Source: Taklimakanibacter sp021828105 (GTDB taxonomy: Bacteria; Pseudomonadota; Alphaproteobacteria; Rhizobiales; Aestuariivirgaceae). Taken from it: 64,000 bases of DNA. This document shows positions 36,478 to 45,032 of this stretch, piece after piece. Each line of letters starts with the position of its first letter. Positions within the stretch are counted from its first letter, which is position 1. Location of the stretch: positions 62,001-126,000 of the forward strand of contig JAKATG010000006.1 of NCBI GenBank assembly GCA_021828105.1. The letters are read 5' to 3'. The translations under genes and the position numbers were made by a program. The notes beneath the pieces were generated by a model. The model had not been told where the DNA came from, searched no databases, and was given only the letters and a program-made list of their open reading frames with translations.

Positions 36478-37293
36478 GTGACGCAACCCGACCAATATCT
36501 GCTGGGGCGCGCCGAAGCCGAGGAAGCGCGCCTCAAACGCCAGATCGCCAATCTGGCGCCCGATTCGGACGCCCAGTTCGAGAAGATCGGCATCAAGCCC
36601 GGCGAGCGTATCGTCGATCTCGGCTGCGGACCAGGCGGCGTGCTGCATCTCCTCGGCAAGCGCGTCGGGCCCAGAGGCTCGGTGCTCGGCATCGAGCGCA
36701 GCCCGCATTTCGTCGAACTGGCCCGCCGCTTCGTCCAGGATCACGCGCTGAGCCAGGTCGAGCTGCGCGAGGGCGATGCCTATGCGACCGGGCTGCCGCG
36801 CGCATCCTTCGACGGCGCTCATATGCGCCTCGTCCTCGTCAACGTGCCCGAGCCCCACAGGATCGTGCGCGAGATGGTCGCGCTGGTGCGTCCCGGTGGC
36901 TGGGTGGCGAGTTTCGAAGCGGATTTCGTCGGCCATGTCTGCGATCCGCCGCTGCCGGCCTGGGACCGGTTGCTCAAGGCCTATATCGCCTATTCGGCGG
37001 GGCAAGGCATCGATCTCTTCATCGGCAGGCGCACGCATGAGCTGTTCCGCGCGGCGGGCGTCGAGGACATCCGCGTCGATGCGGTGATGCATGTCTATCC
37101 GCCGGGCCATGACCGCAGGCCCATCCTGCGCGATTTCATCAACAATGTGCGCGACAGGCTCATCGCCCAGGGTTTTATCAGCAAGGCCGAGCTCGAAAGC
37201 GACATGGCGGATCTCGAGCGCCATCTCGCCGATCCTCGTGTGCTGGTGACGTCGCATACATTCTTCCGCCTCATCGGGCGCGTTCCGGCATAG
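36478..37293 (+). CDS. SAM-dependent methyltransferase
   Basis: A 271-residue class I methyltransferase. Motif I is VDLGCGPGGVLHLLGKR near residue 45 and motif post-I VLGIERSPHFVELAR; a later HMRLVLVNVPEPH marks motif II. Start is a GTG preceded by AGAGGAAC; upstream frame is closed. Substrate unknown. It stands alone between the enoyl-CoA hydratase and a GFA-family gene. Confidence 0.85.
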   Translation: MTQPDQYLLGRAEAEEARLKRQIANLAPDSDAQFEKIGIKPGERIVDLGCGPGGVLHLLGKRVGPRGSVLGIERSPHFVELARRFVQDHALSQVELREGDAYATGLPRASFDGAHMRLVLVNVPEPHRIVREMVALVRPGGWVASFEADFVGHVCDPPLPAWDRLLKAYIAYSAGQGIDLFIGRRTHELFRAAGVEDIRVDAVMHVYPPGHDRRPILRDFINNVRDRLIAQGFISKAELESDMADLERHLADPRVLVTSHTFFRLIGRVPA

Positions 37294-37352
37294 AAATACT
37301 CAGCCAATGCCGCTATGATCGGCGCGACGGCTATCCTTCTGAGGGGAACAAC

Positions 37353-37703
37353 ATGCGCTACAAAGGACGCTGTCATTGCGGCAAGGTCGCTTTCGAAGTG
37401 GAAAGCGATCTCTCGGGCGGAGCGATCAGCTGCAACTGCTCGATCTGCTCGCGCAAGGGAGCGCTCCTCATCGCCGTGCCGCGCGACAGCCTGAAGCTGC
37501 TGTCGCCCGAGACCGACCTGCAGAAATACACCTTCAACAAGCATGCGATCGTGCACCGCTTCTGCCGCACCTGCGGCATTCATCCTTTTGCCGATGACGG
37601 CGCCGGCAAGGCTGAGCGCATGGCCTATGTGAATGTCCGCTGCCTCGAAGGCGTCGACATGAGCAAGGTCCCGGTGATGGATTTCGACGGCCGATCCATG
37701 TGA
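37353..37703 (+). CDS. GFA (CENP-V) family protein
   Basis: A 116-residue zinc protein of the glutathione-dependent formaldehyde-activating-enzyme family. Zinc cysteines are visible: CHCGKVAF (C7, C9), SCNCSICSRKG (C27, C29, C32) and HRFCRTCGIHPF. The name is historical; few members handle formaldehyde, so no specific reaction is claimed. Its 3' end faces a convergent GNAT gene 9 bp away. Confidence 0.9.
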   Translation: MRYKGRCHCGKVAFEVESDLSGGAISCNCSICSRKGALLIAVPRDSLKLLSPETDLQKYTFNKHAIVHRFCRTCGIHPFADDGAGKAERMAYVNVRCLEGVDMSKVPVMDFDGRSM

Positions 37704-37712
37704 AGCTTTGCT

Positions 37713-38204
37713 TCAGCCGGTGAGATCGAAACGCCAGTCATTGCAGCGCATGATGCGGCCCGGCGGGAACTCGAAATCATATTCGCCCTGAAGCAGGAAG
37801 CCGGCCTTGCGGCAGATCGCGTTGGAAGCGAGGTTTTCGGGCGAAGGGAAGGCATGGAGGAAGCGGCGCTGCGCTTCCTGCCTGAGAATGGCGATCAGTG
37901 CCGCGGTCGCGGCATGAGCGATGCCGCGGCCCTGGAGGTGCGGCATCACCGCCCAGCCGGTCTCATAGACGGTCTCGCCGCGCCATTCCTTCCGCCAATA
38001 GCCGATCGAGCCTGCGGGTGAGCCTTCGTGGTCGATGCGGAACATGCGCGTCTCGCCCGGAATCACTATCTGCGCAAAGTCGCGATTGCGCTTCAAGAGG
38101 CGTTCCGGGCTCTCCGGACCGCCGAGATACTTCTTCTGCTCAGACGTGTTGCAGGCTTCGAGGACGGGGAGATCAGCCTCCGACCACGGCCGCAAGGTAG
38201 TCAT
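37713..38204 (-). CDS. GNAT family N-acetyltransferase
   Basis: A 163-residue acetyltransferase of the RimJ/L-like subgroup. It opens TTLRPWSEADLPVLEACN and has the acetyl-CoA loop LQGRGIAHAATAALI. The ATG overlaps the stop of the upstream RutR-like gene by four bases, so it is the second gene of that transcript. A link to pyrimidine metabolism is not obvious from sequence. Confidence 0.86.
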   Translation of the reverse strand: MTTLRPWSEADLPVLEACNTSEQKKYLGGPESPERLLKRNRDFAQIVIPGETRMFRIDHEGSPAGSIGYWRKEWRGETVYETGWAVMPHLQGRGIAHAATAALIAILRQEAQRRFLHAFPSPENLASNAICRKAGFLLQGEYDFEFPPGRIMRCNDWRFDLTG

Positions 38205-38830
38205 TTCCGGGGCCTCAGCCCATCCTGGATCAAACGGATGATCGTCGTCTCGGCATCGGGGAAGTGATCGCCGTTCTTGCCGAGCACGGCGCGGATCTGG
38301 ATATCGAAATCGGCATAATGCTGGGTCATCGCCCAGATGGTGAAGATCAGGTGATAGGGATCGATGGCGGCGATCTGCCCCTTGGTGATCCAGCCCTTGA
38401 TGATCTTCGCCGTGTCGTCGACCAGAAGTTTCATGGGCCCTGCAAGGAAGTCGCCGATGGCGGGCGCGCCATGCAGCATCTCATTGGCAAAGAGCCGCGA
38501 GGCCTTGGGATTGTCGCGCGACATGGCCATCTTGGCGCGGACATAGTTTTCGATCTCGGCCAGGGGCTCGCCTTGGGGATCGAGGCCGCGCAAGGGCTTG
38601 AGCCAGTCGGCCAGGGTTTTCTCCAGGACGGCGCGGTAGATATCGTCCTTGCGGCGGAAGTAATACAGCAGATTGGGCTTCGACATCTGGGCACGCTCGG
38701 CGATCTGGTCGACCGTCGAGCCGCGATAGCCATAGACCGAAAAGACCTCGAGGGCGGCCGCGAGGATGATGTCCTCATTGATCGCCTGGATGCGGGTCTT
38801 GCCCATGAGCTTCTGCTTGGGTTGGGCCAT
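38201..38830 (-). CDS. RutR-like TetR-family pyrimidine regulator
   Basis: A 209-residue TetR regulator similar to RutR, the uracil/thymine-sensing repressor. HTH: STVDQIAERAQMSKPNLLYYF, where KPNLLYYF is a RutR hallmark; the ligand domain has LADWLKPLRGLDPQGEP and TIWAMTQHYADFD, also as in RutR. It is divergent from an NMT1-type ABC transporter and dihydropyrimidinase, and the 90-bp spacer holds a near-perfect RutR operator. Expected role: release of repression when uracil or thymine is present. Confidence 0.88.
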   Translation of the reverse strand: MAQPKQKLMGKTRIQAINEDIILAAALEVFSVYGYRGSTVDQIAERAQMSKPNLLYYFRRKDDIYRAVLEKTLADWLKPLRGLDPQGEPLAEIENYVRAKMAMSRDNPKASRLFANEMLHGAPAIGDFLAGPMKLLVDDTAKIIKGWITKGQIAAIDPYHLIFTIWAMTQHYADFDIQIRAVLGKNGDHFPDAETTIIRLIQDGLRPRK

Positions 38831-38848
38831 AGCCGATGGTGTTAATTC

Positions 38849-38864
38849 TTGATCAAATGGTCAA
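38849..38864. promoter_or_regulatory. RutR-type operator between regulator and transporter
   Basis: TTGATCAAATGGTCAA differs at one base from the known consensus TTGACCA-N2-TGGTCAA. It overlaps a possible promoter for the transporter: TTGATC, 17-base spacer, TAGCAT (38872-38877), so binding would block RNA polymerase. The site can control both divergent transcripts. Confidence 0.8.
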
Positions 38865-38920
38865 GACCGCATAGCATCCTTTTCCAACGAGTCTCTAAAA
38901 AATGATACAGGGGAGGTTGA

Positions 38921-39706
38921 ATGGCGGCAGCGTCCGTTATCGAGGCGCGCGAGCTGAGCCTGACATTCGAAGCAGCCGACGGGCCGGTCTATGCCCTGTC
39001 GAAAGTCAATCTCACCGTAGAGGACGGGGATTTCGTATCCTTCATCGGGCCGTCGGGCTGCGGCAAGACGACCTTGCTGCGCGTCATCGCCGATCTCGAG
39101 CAGGCGAGCGAAGGCCAGATCTCGGTCAATGGCATGACGCCCGACGAAGCGCGCAAGAAGCGCGCCTATGGCTATGTGTTCCAGGCGCCGGCGCTCTATC
39201 CCTGGCGCACCATCGAGCGCAATGTCGCCTTGCCGCTCGAGATCATGGGTTTCAGCGCCCGCGAGCGGGCCGAGCGCATCGCGCGCAATCTCGATCTCGT
39301 CAATCTGAGCGGCTTCGAGAAGAAGTTTCCGTGGCAGCTCTCGGGCGGCATGCAGCAGCGCGTGTCGATCGCCCGCGCCCTTGCCTTCGATCCCAAGCTC
39401 CTCCTGATGGACGAGCCTTTCGGCGCGCTCGACGAGATCGTGCGCGACAAGCTCAACCAGCAACTGCTGGAGCTGTGGGCGCGCACGAAGAAGACGGTGG
39501 TCTTCGTGACCCATTCGATCCCGGAAGCGGTGTTCCTGTCGAGCAAGATCGTCGTCATGTCACCGCGGCCCGGGCGCATCATCGACGTGATCGAAACGAA
39601 GTTCGCGCATGACCGCACGCTCGATATCCGCGAGACGCGGGAATTCCTGAAAGTTGCACAGCGTGTGCGCGAAGGCCTGAGGCAAGGGCACAGCTATGAT
39701 GACTGA
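38921..39706 (+). CDS. ABC transporter ATP-binding protein (SsuB/ThiZ type)
   Basis: A 261-residue ATPase of the nitrate/sulfonate/pyrimidine importer group. Walker A FIGPSGCGKTTLLR (41-54), signature LSGGMQQRVSIARAL, Walker B LLLMDEPFGALDE and a final switch histidine in VTHSIPEA are all intact. It is the first gene of the transporter operon downstream of the RutR-type operator. With two permeases and an NMT1-like binding protein it probably imports uracil, thymine or a related base; the substrate is inferred from neighbours. Confidence 0.92.
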   Translation: MAAASVIEARELSLTFEAADGPVYALSKVNLTVEDGDFVSFIGPSGCGKTTLLRVIADLEQASEGQISVNGMTPDEARKKRAYGYVFQAPALYPWRTIERNVALPLEIMGFSARERAERIARNLDLVNLSGFEKKFPWQLSGGMQQRVSIARALAFDPKLLLMDEPFGALDEIVRDKLNQQLLELWARTKKTVVFVTHSIPEAVFLSSKIVVMSPRPGRIIDVIETKFAHDRTLDIRETREFLKVAQRVREGLRQGHSYDD

Positions 39707-39715
39707 GGGTGTTTG

Positions 39716-39861
39716 CCCTCTCCCCCCGCGGGGGAGAGGGCAGGGTGAGGGGGAACCGACGGCAAGAGTCTTGCCGAAGCGAAATGCTGCGCCGTCCGTT
39801 CCCCCTCACCCTCCCATTGCTGCGCAATGGGTCCCTCCCTCTCCCCCGTGGGGGGAGAGGG
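39716..39861. repeat. GC-rich palindromic intergenic element 1
   Basis: An imperfect inverted repeat fills the gap between ATPase and permease genes. The left arm (39716-39763) has CCCTCTCCCC, GGGGGAGAGGG, AGGGTGAGGGGG and GACGGC; the right arm (39791-39861) carries the reverse complement of the same blocks in reverse order, plus an inner hairpin CCCATTGC-tgc-GCAATGGG. It would form a long stem in the operon mRNA. No open gene. The first possible permease ATG (39863) abuts it. Confidence 0.8.
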
Positions 39862-39880
39862 TATGCGCGCGAGTCCTTCC

Positions 39881-40792
39881 ATGACCGTCGCCGCCGCCAC
39901 AGCACAGCGGCCGTCATTTGCGAGCGCGCTCGCCGCGGGTCACGCTTTCCCCGTAGCGGTGATCGTCGCCATCGTCCTCGTCATCTGGTATGTCGCTGCC
40001 ATCCCGATGAACCGGGTGTTGAGCCAGCCCCTGATCGATGCCGCGGGCGGCGGTCTCATGAATACGCTGTCGATCTCCTGGTCGCTGCCGCGCCCGGTCC
40101 TGCCGGCGCCCAACCAGGTCATGGCCGAATTGTGGAACACGATCTTCACGGTCGAGCCGTGGCGGCCGCGATCGCTCCTCTATCACTGCTGGGTGACGCT
40201 TTCTTCCACCCTGCTCGGCTTCGTGCTGGGCTCGCTCCTCGGCATCGCCCTTGCCGCGGCCATCGTCCATGTGAAGGCGCTCAACCGCAGCCTGATGCCG
40301 TGGATCATCGCCTCGCAAACCATCCCGATCCTGGCGATCGCGCCGATGATCATCGTGGTGCTGGGCTCGATCGGGCTCACCGGTCTCGTGCCGAAGTCGC
40401 TGATCTCCATGTATCTGTGCTTCTTCCCGGTCACCATCGGCATGGTGAAGGGCTTCACTTCGCCCGACCCGATGCAACTCGACCTGATGCGCACCTATAA
40501 TGCGAGCACGGCACAGACCTTTTGGAAACTGCGCTGGCCCGCCGCGGTGCCCTTCCTCTTCACCTCCCTCAAGGTGGCAATCGCCATAGCACTCGTCGGC
40601 GCCATCGTCGCTGAATTGCCGACCGGCGCCCAGGCCGGCATCGGCGCCCGGCTGCTCAACGGCTCTTACTACGGCCAGACCCAGCAGATCTGGGCGGCGC
40701 TGGTCGCCGCCGCAGTCATGTCATCGGGACTGGTCTGGCTCGTCGGCTTCGTCGAGCGCCAGGTGGCGCGCGCCATGGGGGCGAAGCCATGA
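39881..40792 (+). CDS. ABC transporter permease (first)
   Basis: A 303-residue membrane permease of the BPD (SsuC/TauC) type with about six helices. The EAA loop that contacts the ATPase reads LMRTYNASTAQTFWKLRWPAAVPFLF, cut to its core YNASTAQTFWKLRWPAA. I chose ATG 39881; an ATG six codons earlier (39863) touches the palindromic element. The stop overlaps the second permease ATG (ATGA). Confidence 0.9.
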   Translation: MTVAAATAQRPSFASALAAGHAFPVAVIVAIVLVIWYVAAIPMNRVLSQPLIDAAGGGLMNTLSISWSLPRPVLPAPNQVMAELWNTIFTVEPWRPRSLLYHCWVTLSSTLLGFVLGSLLGIALAAAIVHVKALNRSLMPWIIASQTIPILAIAPMIIVVLGSIGLTGLVPKSLISMYLCFFPVTIGMVKGFTSPDPMQLDLMRTYNASTAQTFWKLRWPAAVPFLFTSLKVAIAIALVGAIVAELPTGAQAGIGARLLNGSYYGQTQQIWAALVAAAVMSSGLVWLVGFVERQVARAMGAKP

Positions 40793-41760
40793 TTGCCAAC
40801 CTGCGCCGCAGCCCGCCCGCCGTGATCGCCATTCTGCTCGCCGCCGGCGGACTCCTGTGGCTGATGGCGCATCAGGTGACGGCACAACCCGGCGTCCTGT
40901 TCTGGATCGGCGTCCTGGTGCTGTGGGCCCTGGTGTGGATCGGCAATGACGCGCTTTCGGGTCTCGCCGCATCGTCGCCTCTGGCGCTCAGGCTGCGCAA
41001 CTTGACCGTTCCGGCCATCTTCGGCCTGACCCTCCTGCTGCTGTGGCAGCTCATCGTCAAGGGTTTCGGCATATCGCCGGTATTCCTGCCGGCGCCCTCG
41101 GACATCTGGACCAGAATTGCAACGTCCTATGCCACGCTGGAAGCGGATTTCATCCAGACCTTCATGCGCTCCGTGCTGATCGGCTGGGCGTTGGGCTCGC
41201 TCGCCGGCTTTGTGGTGGCGATCCTGTGCGATTACTGGGGATTCCTCAGGCGGGGGCTGCTGCCGCTCGGCAATCTCTTCGCCGCCCTGCCGATCGTCGG
41301 CGTGGCGCCCATCATGGTCATGTGGTTCGGCTTCGACTGGCACTCCAAGGCCGCCGTCGTCGTCATCATGACCTTCTTCCCCATGCTGGTGAATGCGGTG
41401 GCAGGCCTTCAGGCGGCAGGCCATCTCGAGCGCGACCTGATGCGGTCTTACGGCGCGAGCTACTTCGACATGCTGGTGAAGCTCAGGCTTCCGGCGGCAA
41501 TGCCCTTCATTTTCAATGCGCTCAAGATCAACTCGACTCTGGCCCTGATCGGGGCCATCGTTGCGGAATTCTTCGGAACCCCCATTGTCGGCATGGGCTT
41601 TCGCATTTCAACCGAGGTCGCCAAGTTCAATCTCGACTTGGTCTGGGCCGAGATCGCCGTCGCAGCACTCGCTGGCTCGGCCTTTTACGGGGTGATCGCG
41701 CTCATCGAACGCGCGGTGACCTTCTGGCATCCGTCCTACCGGTCGCGCAAAGACCAGTAG
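40789..41760 (+). CDS. ABC transporter permease (second)
   Basis: A 323-residue permease of the same family, with extra N-terminal membrane helices. Its EAA loop is YGASYFDMLVKLRLPAAMPF. The presence of two different permease genes suggests a heterodimeric channel, as in pyrimidine-precursor and riboflavin-type importers of rhizobia. Overlap with the first permease by four bases means coupled translation; the binding-protein gene follows 29 bp later. Confidence 0.91.
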   Translation: MIANLRRSPPAVIAILLAAGGLLWLMAHQVTAQPGVLFWIGVLVLWALVWIGNDALSGLAASSPLALRLRNLTVPAIFGLTLLLLWQLIVKGFGISPVFLPAPSDIWTRIATSYATLEADFIQTFMRSVLIGWALGSLAGFVVAILCDYWGFLRRGLLPLGNLFAALPIVGVAPIMVMWFGFDWHSKAAVVVIMTFFPMLVNAVAGLQAAGHLERDLMRSYGASYFDMLVKLRLPAAMPFIFNALKINSTLALIGAIVAEFFGTPIVGMGFRISTEVAKFNLDLVWAEIAVAALAGSAFYGVIALIERAVTFWHPSYRSRKDQ

Positions 41761-41789
41761 GCAAACAGGGAGAAGAGGAGACGTACAGC

Positions 41790-42782
41790 ATGAAGAAATT
41801 TCTGATGGCCGCGGCGGCGACCGCGGCGCTCATGGCGGGCAGCGCCGCGGCTTACGCCGAGGCGGTGACCATCCAGCTCAAATGGGTGACGCAGGCCCAG
41901 TTCGCCGGCTACTACGTCGCGCAAGCGCAAGGCTTCTACAAGGACGCCGGGCTCGACGTGACGATCAAGCCGGGCGGACCCGATATCGCGCCGCCGCAAG
42001 TGATCATGGGCGGCGGCGCCGATGTCGTCGTCGACTGGATGCCCTCGGCCCTCGCGTCGCGCGAGAAAGGCGTGCCGCTGGTCAATATCGCCCAGCCCTT
42101 CAAGCGCTCGGGCATGATGCTCACGTGCCGCAAGGACACCGGCATCACCAAGCCGGAAGACTTCAAGGGCAAGACGCTGGGCGTGTGGTTCTCCGGCAAC
42201 GAATATCCGTTCCTGTCCTGGATGAGCCAGCTCGGGCTCAAGACCACTGGCGGGCCGGACGGCGTCACGGTGCTGAAGCAGGGCTTCAATGTCGATCCGC
42301 TGCTCCAGAAGCAGGCCGACTGCATTTCGACCATGACCTACAATGAATATTGGCAGGTGATCGAAGCGGGCGTGAAGCCGGAAGACCTGATCGTCTTCAA
42401 ATATGAGGATCAGGGCGTGGCCACGCTCGAGGACGGGCTCTATGTGCTCGAAGCCAAGCTCAAGGATCCGGCCTTCGTCACCACCATGGCGAAATTCGTC
42501 AAGGCGTCGATGAAGGGCTGGGACTGGGCGCGCGAGCATCCGGACGATGCGGCCAAGATCGTGCTCGACAATGACGCGACGGGTGCCCAGACCGAGGGCC
42601 ACCAGAAGACGATGATGCAGGAGATCAACAAGCTCACCGAGGGCTCCGACGGCACGCTCGACACCGCCGCCGCTGACCGCACGGTGGACACCTTGATGAA
42701 GGGCGGCTCCGATCCCGTCATCTCCAAGAAGCCGGAAGGTGCGTGGTCGGCGGTCGTCACCGACGAAGTGAAGAAGATGTAG
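41790..42782 (+). CDS. ABC transporter substrate-binding protein (NMT1/THI5-like)
   Basis: A 330-residue periplasmic binding protein. A signal peptide covers about residues 1-24 (ending AAAYAEA). The mature part starts VTIQLKWVTQAQFAGYYVAQAQGFY cut to LKWVTQAQFAGYYVA, which is the NMT1/THI5-like signature of pyrimidine-precursor, thiamine-precursor and riboflavin binders. The site is next to dihydropyrimidinase, so a pyrimidine or dihydropyrimidine ligand is favoured. A GAGAAGAGGAG site precedes the ATG. Confidence 0.92.
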   Translation: MKKFLMAAAATAALMAGSAAAYAEAVTIQLKWVTQAQFAGYYVAQAQGFYKDAGLDVTIKPGGPDIAPPQVIMGGGADVVVDWMPSALASREKGVPLVNIAQPFKRSGMMLTCRKDTGITKPEDFKGKTLGVWFSGNEYPFLSWMSQLGLKTTGGPDGVTVLKQGFNVDPLLQKQADCISTMTYNEYWQVIEAGVKPEDLIVFKYEDQGVATLEDGLYVLEAKLKDPAFVTTMAKFVKASMKGWDWAREHPDDAAKIVLDNDATGAQTEGHQKTMMQEINKLTEGSDGTLDTAAADRTVDTLMKGGSDPVISKKPEGAWSAVVTDEVKKM

Positions 42783-42794
42783 CGTACTCAGTTC

Positions 42795-43085
42795 CCCTCC
42801 CCCGCAGGGTAGGGCTATCGCATATGAGAATTCTTGAAGCGAGCGAGCCATCTCCGATGTTCCCCCTCTCCCGTTGCGAAGCAATGGGAGAGGGTGGCCG
42901 AAGGCCGGGTGAGGGCTCTTTGTTTCAGCAAGAAATGCTCGTTGAGATCAGAGTGCACTGCGCGAAAGAGCCCTCATCCGCGCTTCGCGCCCCTTCTCCC
43001 ATTGCTTCGCAACGGGAGAAGGGGAATGATGATGGGGCCTTAAAAAATTCCATATGCGATAGTGCTCCCCGCAAGAGGGAGGGAA
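42795..43085. repeat. GC-rich palindromic intergenic element 2 (MITE-like)
   Basis: A 290-bp imperfect palindrome in the gap before dihydropyrimidinase. Outer arms include CTATCGCATATG (42815-42826) and CATATGCGATAG (43051-43062). Inner arms (about 42861-42922 and 42964-43026) share a 25-base block that matches its inverted partner exactly (42867-42891 against 42995-43019), and GAGGGCTCTTT/AAAGAGCCCTC lies next to the 40-base loop. Each arm also folds on itself. No transposase. Same CCCATTGC/GCAATGGG motif as element 1. Confidence 0.85.
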
Positions 43086-43106
43086 AGTAAGAAACGGAGG
43101 CCTCTC

Positions 43107-44564
43107 ATGTCCATTCTCGTCCGCGGCGGTATTGTCGTAAATCATGATCATTCGCGGCGCGCCGATGTGCTGATCGAGGAGGGGCGCATCGTCGCGGTGG
43201 GCGAGAAGCTCGAGGCGCCGGGAAAGGCCGAGATCATCGATGCCGGTGGCCTCTATGTGATGCCGGGCGGCATCGACCCCCATACCCATATGGAGCTCAT
43301 GTTCATGGGCACCGTGTCGGCGGATGACTTCGAATGGGGCACCAAGGCGGCACTCTCCGGCGGCACCACCATGATCGTCGATTTCTGCATTCCCGCCCCC
43401 AAGCAGTCGATGCTCGCCGCCTATCAGGACTGGCGCCGCAAGGCCGAGAAGGCGGCGTCCGACTATTCCTTCCACATGGCGGTGACCTGGTGGGACAAAC
43501 AGGTCTTCGACGAGATGGAAACGGTGGTGAAGACCTATGGCATCAACACCTTCAAGCATTTCATGGCCTATAAGGGCGCGCTCATGGTCAATGACGATGA
43601 GCTCTATCATTCCTTCTCGCGCTGCGCCGGGCTCGGCGCCATGCCCTTGGTCCACGCCGAGAACGGCGACGTCGTCTTCCGCATGCAGGGCGATCTCCTG
43701 GCGCAAGGCATCACCGGGCCCGAAGGCCACGCCTATTCGCGTCCGCCCGAGGTCGAGGGCGAGGCCACCAACCGCGCCATCATGATCGCCGACATGGCGG
43801 GATGCCCGCTCTATGTCGTGCACACCTCCTGCCGCGAGGCGCATGAGGCGATCAAGCGCGCGCGGGAAGCCGGAAAGCGCGTCTATGGCGAGCCCTTGAT
43901 CCAGCACCTCACCCTCGATGAGGACGAGTACCGCAACAAGGACTGGGACTATGCGGCAAGGCGGGTGATGTCGCCGCCCTTCAGGCCCAAGAAGCACCAG
44001 GACTCGCTGTGGGCCGGATTGCAGTCGGGCTCGCTGCAGGTCGTGGCGACCGATCACTGCTCCTTCACCACCGAGCAGAAGCGCATGGGTGCCAAGGATT
44101 TCACCAGGATCCCCAATGGCACGGGCGGCCTCGAAGACCGCATGCCGGTCCTGTGGACGGCCGGCGTCAATAGCGGCAGGCTCACCAAGGAAGAGTTCGT
44201 CGCCGTCACGTCCGCCAATATCGCGCGCATTCTCAACATGTATCCCAAGAAGGGCCGCATCGCCCAAGGCTCCGATGCCGATCTCGTCCTCTGGGACCCC
44301 AACAAGACGAAGACGATCTCGGCCAAGGCGCAAGTGAGCCGCATCGACTACAATGTATTCGAAGGCTATGAATGCACAGGATTGCCGGTCGTGGTCCTGT
44401 CGCGCGGGCGCATCGCCTGGAAGGACGGCGATCTCAGGGCCAAAGCGGGGGATGGCGATTTCGTCCGCCGCGATCCCTATCCCGCCGTCCATGTCGCCAA
44501 TTCGACCTGGCGCGAAACCAACCGGCCGCGCGCGGTCAAAAGGGCAGGAACGGTGACGCCATAG
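43107..44564 (+). CDS. hydA: Dihydropyrimidinase (D-hydantoinase)
   Basis: Second enzyme of reductive pyrimidine degradation: opens dihydrouracil or dihydrothymine to N-carbamoyl-beta-amino acid. The 485-residue protein has metal motif DPHTHMEL (H59, H61), the carboxylated lysine in HFMAYKGALM (K156), VHAENGDV and ATDHCSF. CGGAGG precedes ATG 43107. Its last 13 codons recur 455 bp downstream as part of a tandem duplication. It follows the transporter genes across palindromic element 2 and is probably in the same RutR-controlled unit. Confidence 0.95.
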   Translation: MSILVRGGIVVNHDHSRRADVLIEEGRIVAVGEKLEAPGKAEIIDAGGLYVMPGGIDPHTHMELMFMGTVSADDFEWGTKAALSGGTTMIVDFCIPAPKQSMLAAYQDWRRKAEKAASDYSFHMAVTWWDKQVFDEMETVVKTYGINTFKHFMAYKGALMVNDDELYHSFSRCAGLGAMPLVHAENGDVVFRMQGDLLAQGITGPEGHAYSRPPEVEGEATNRAIMIADMAGCPLYVVHTSCREAHEAIKRAREAGKRVYGEPLIQHLTLDEDEYRNKDWDYAARRVMSPPFRPKKHQDSLWAGLQSGSLQVVATDHCSFTTEQKRMGAKDFTRIPNGTGGLEDRMPVLWTAGVNSGRLTKEEFVAVTSANIARILNMYPKKGRIAQGSDADLVLWDPNKTKTISAKAQVSRIDYNVFEGYECTGLPVVVLSRGRIAWKDGDLRAKAGDGDFVRRDPYPAVHVANSTWRETNRPRAVKRAGTVTP

Positions 44565-44584
44565 TCATAGGGACGGGGGCAGGC

Positions 44585-44955
44585 ATGCTACGTTCAAGAA
44601 AGTTGAGATTGGCGATGCTCGGGGCAGCGGCCGTTGCATTTCCATCCGTGGCGCAGGCAAATTTCTGCGGCGTTGCCGGCAGCTCCGCGCAGGAGATCGC
44701 CGCCAATGTCGTCAAAACGAAGCAGTTCAAGAAATATGGCGGCAATGCCCGCTTTGTATCCTACTTCAACCAAAAGGCCGTGCTGACGCTGCTCGTCACC
44801 ACGCCGCTGTCGCCTGCCGCCGCGTGACACGGAAGTCTGGCGACTGGGAGGCTTGGCACACAATCCAATGCGAGGCGAGCCGGGAAGCCTGCAGGACGTT
44901 CCTAGCCGAGTTCAAAGTTCACGATGTGCAGTGGCAAAGGAAGGCCCCACAATGA
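44585..44955 (+). pseudogene. Frameshifted copy of small secreted cysteine protein
   Basis: The intact frame gives 80 residues (44585-44827) with a signal peptide ending VAQA and FCGVAGSSAQEIAANVVKTKQFKKYGG, then runs out of homology at LVTT. Homology to the intact paralog resumes in another frame: CRRVTRKSGDW, then CEASREACRTFLAEFK, up to TGA 44953-44955. Relative to the paralog about 19 bases are missing near 44808, which breaks the frame. The protein is probably non-functional unless the truncated form is used. Confidence 0.8.
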
Positions 44956-45032
44956 TGGGGCGATGATCCGGGCTTGGCGGCCCCGTGCGGTGAAAAGGGC
45001 AGGCGCTGTTACGCCTTGCGTTGGAGGCAGTC

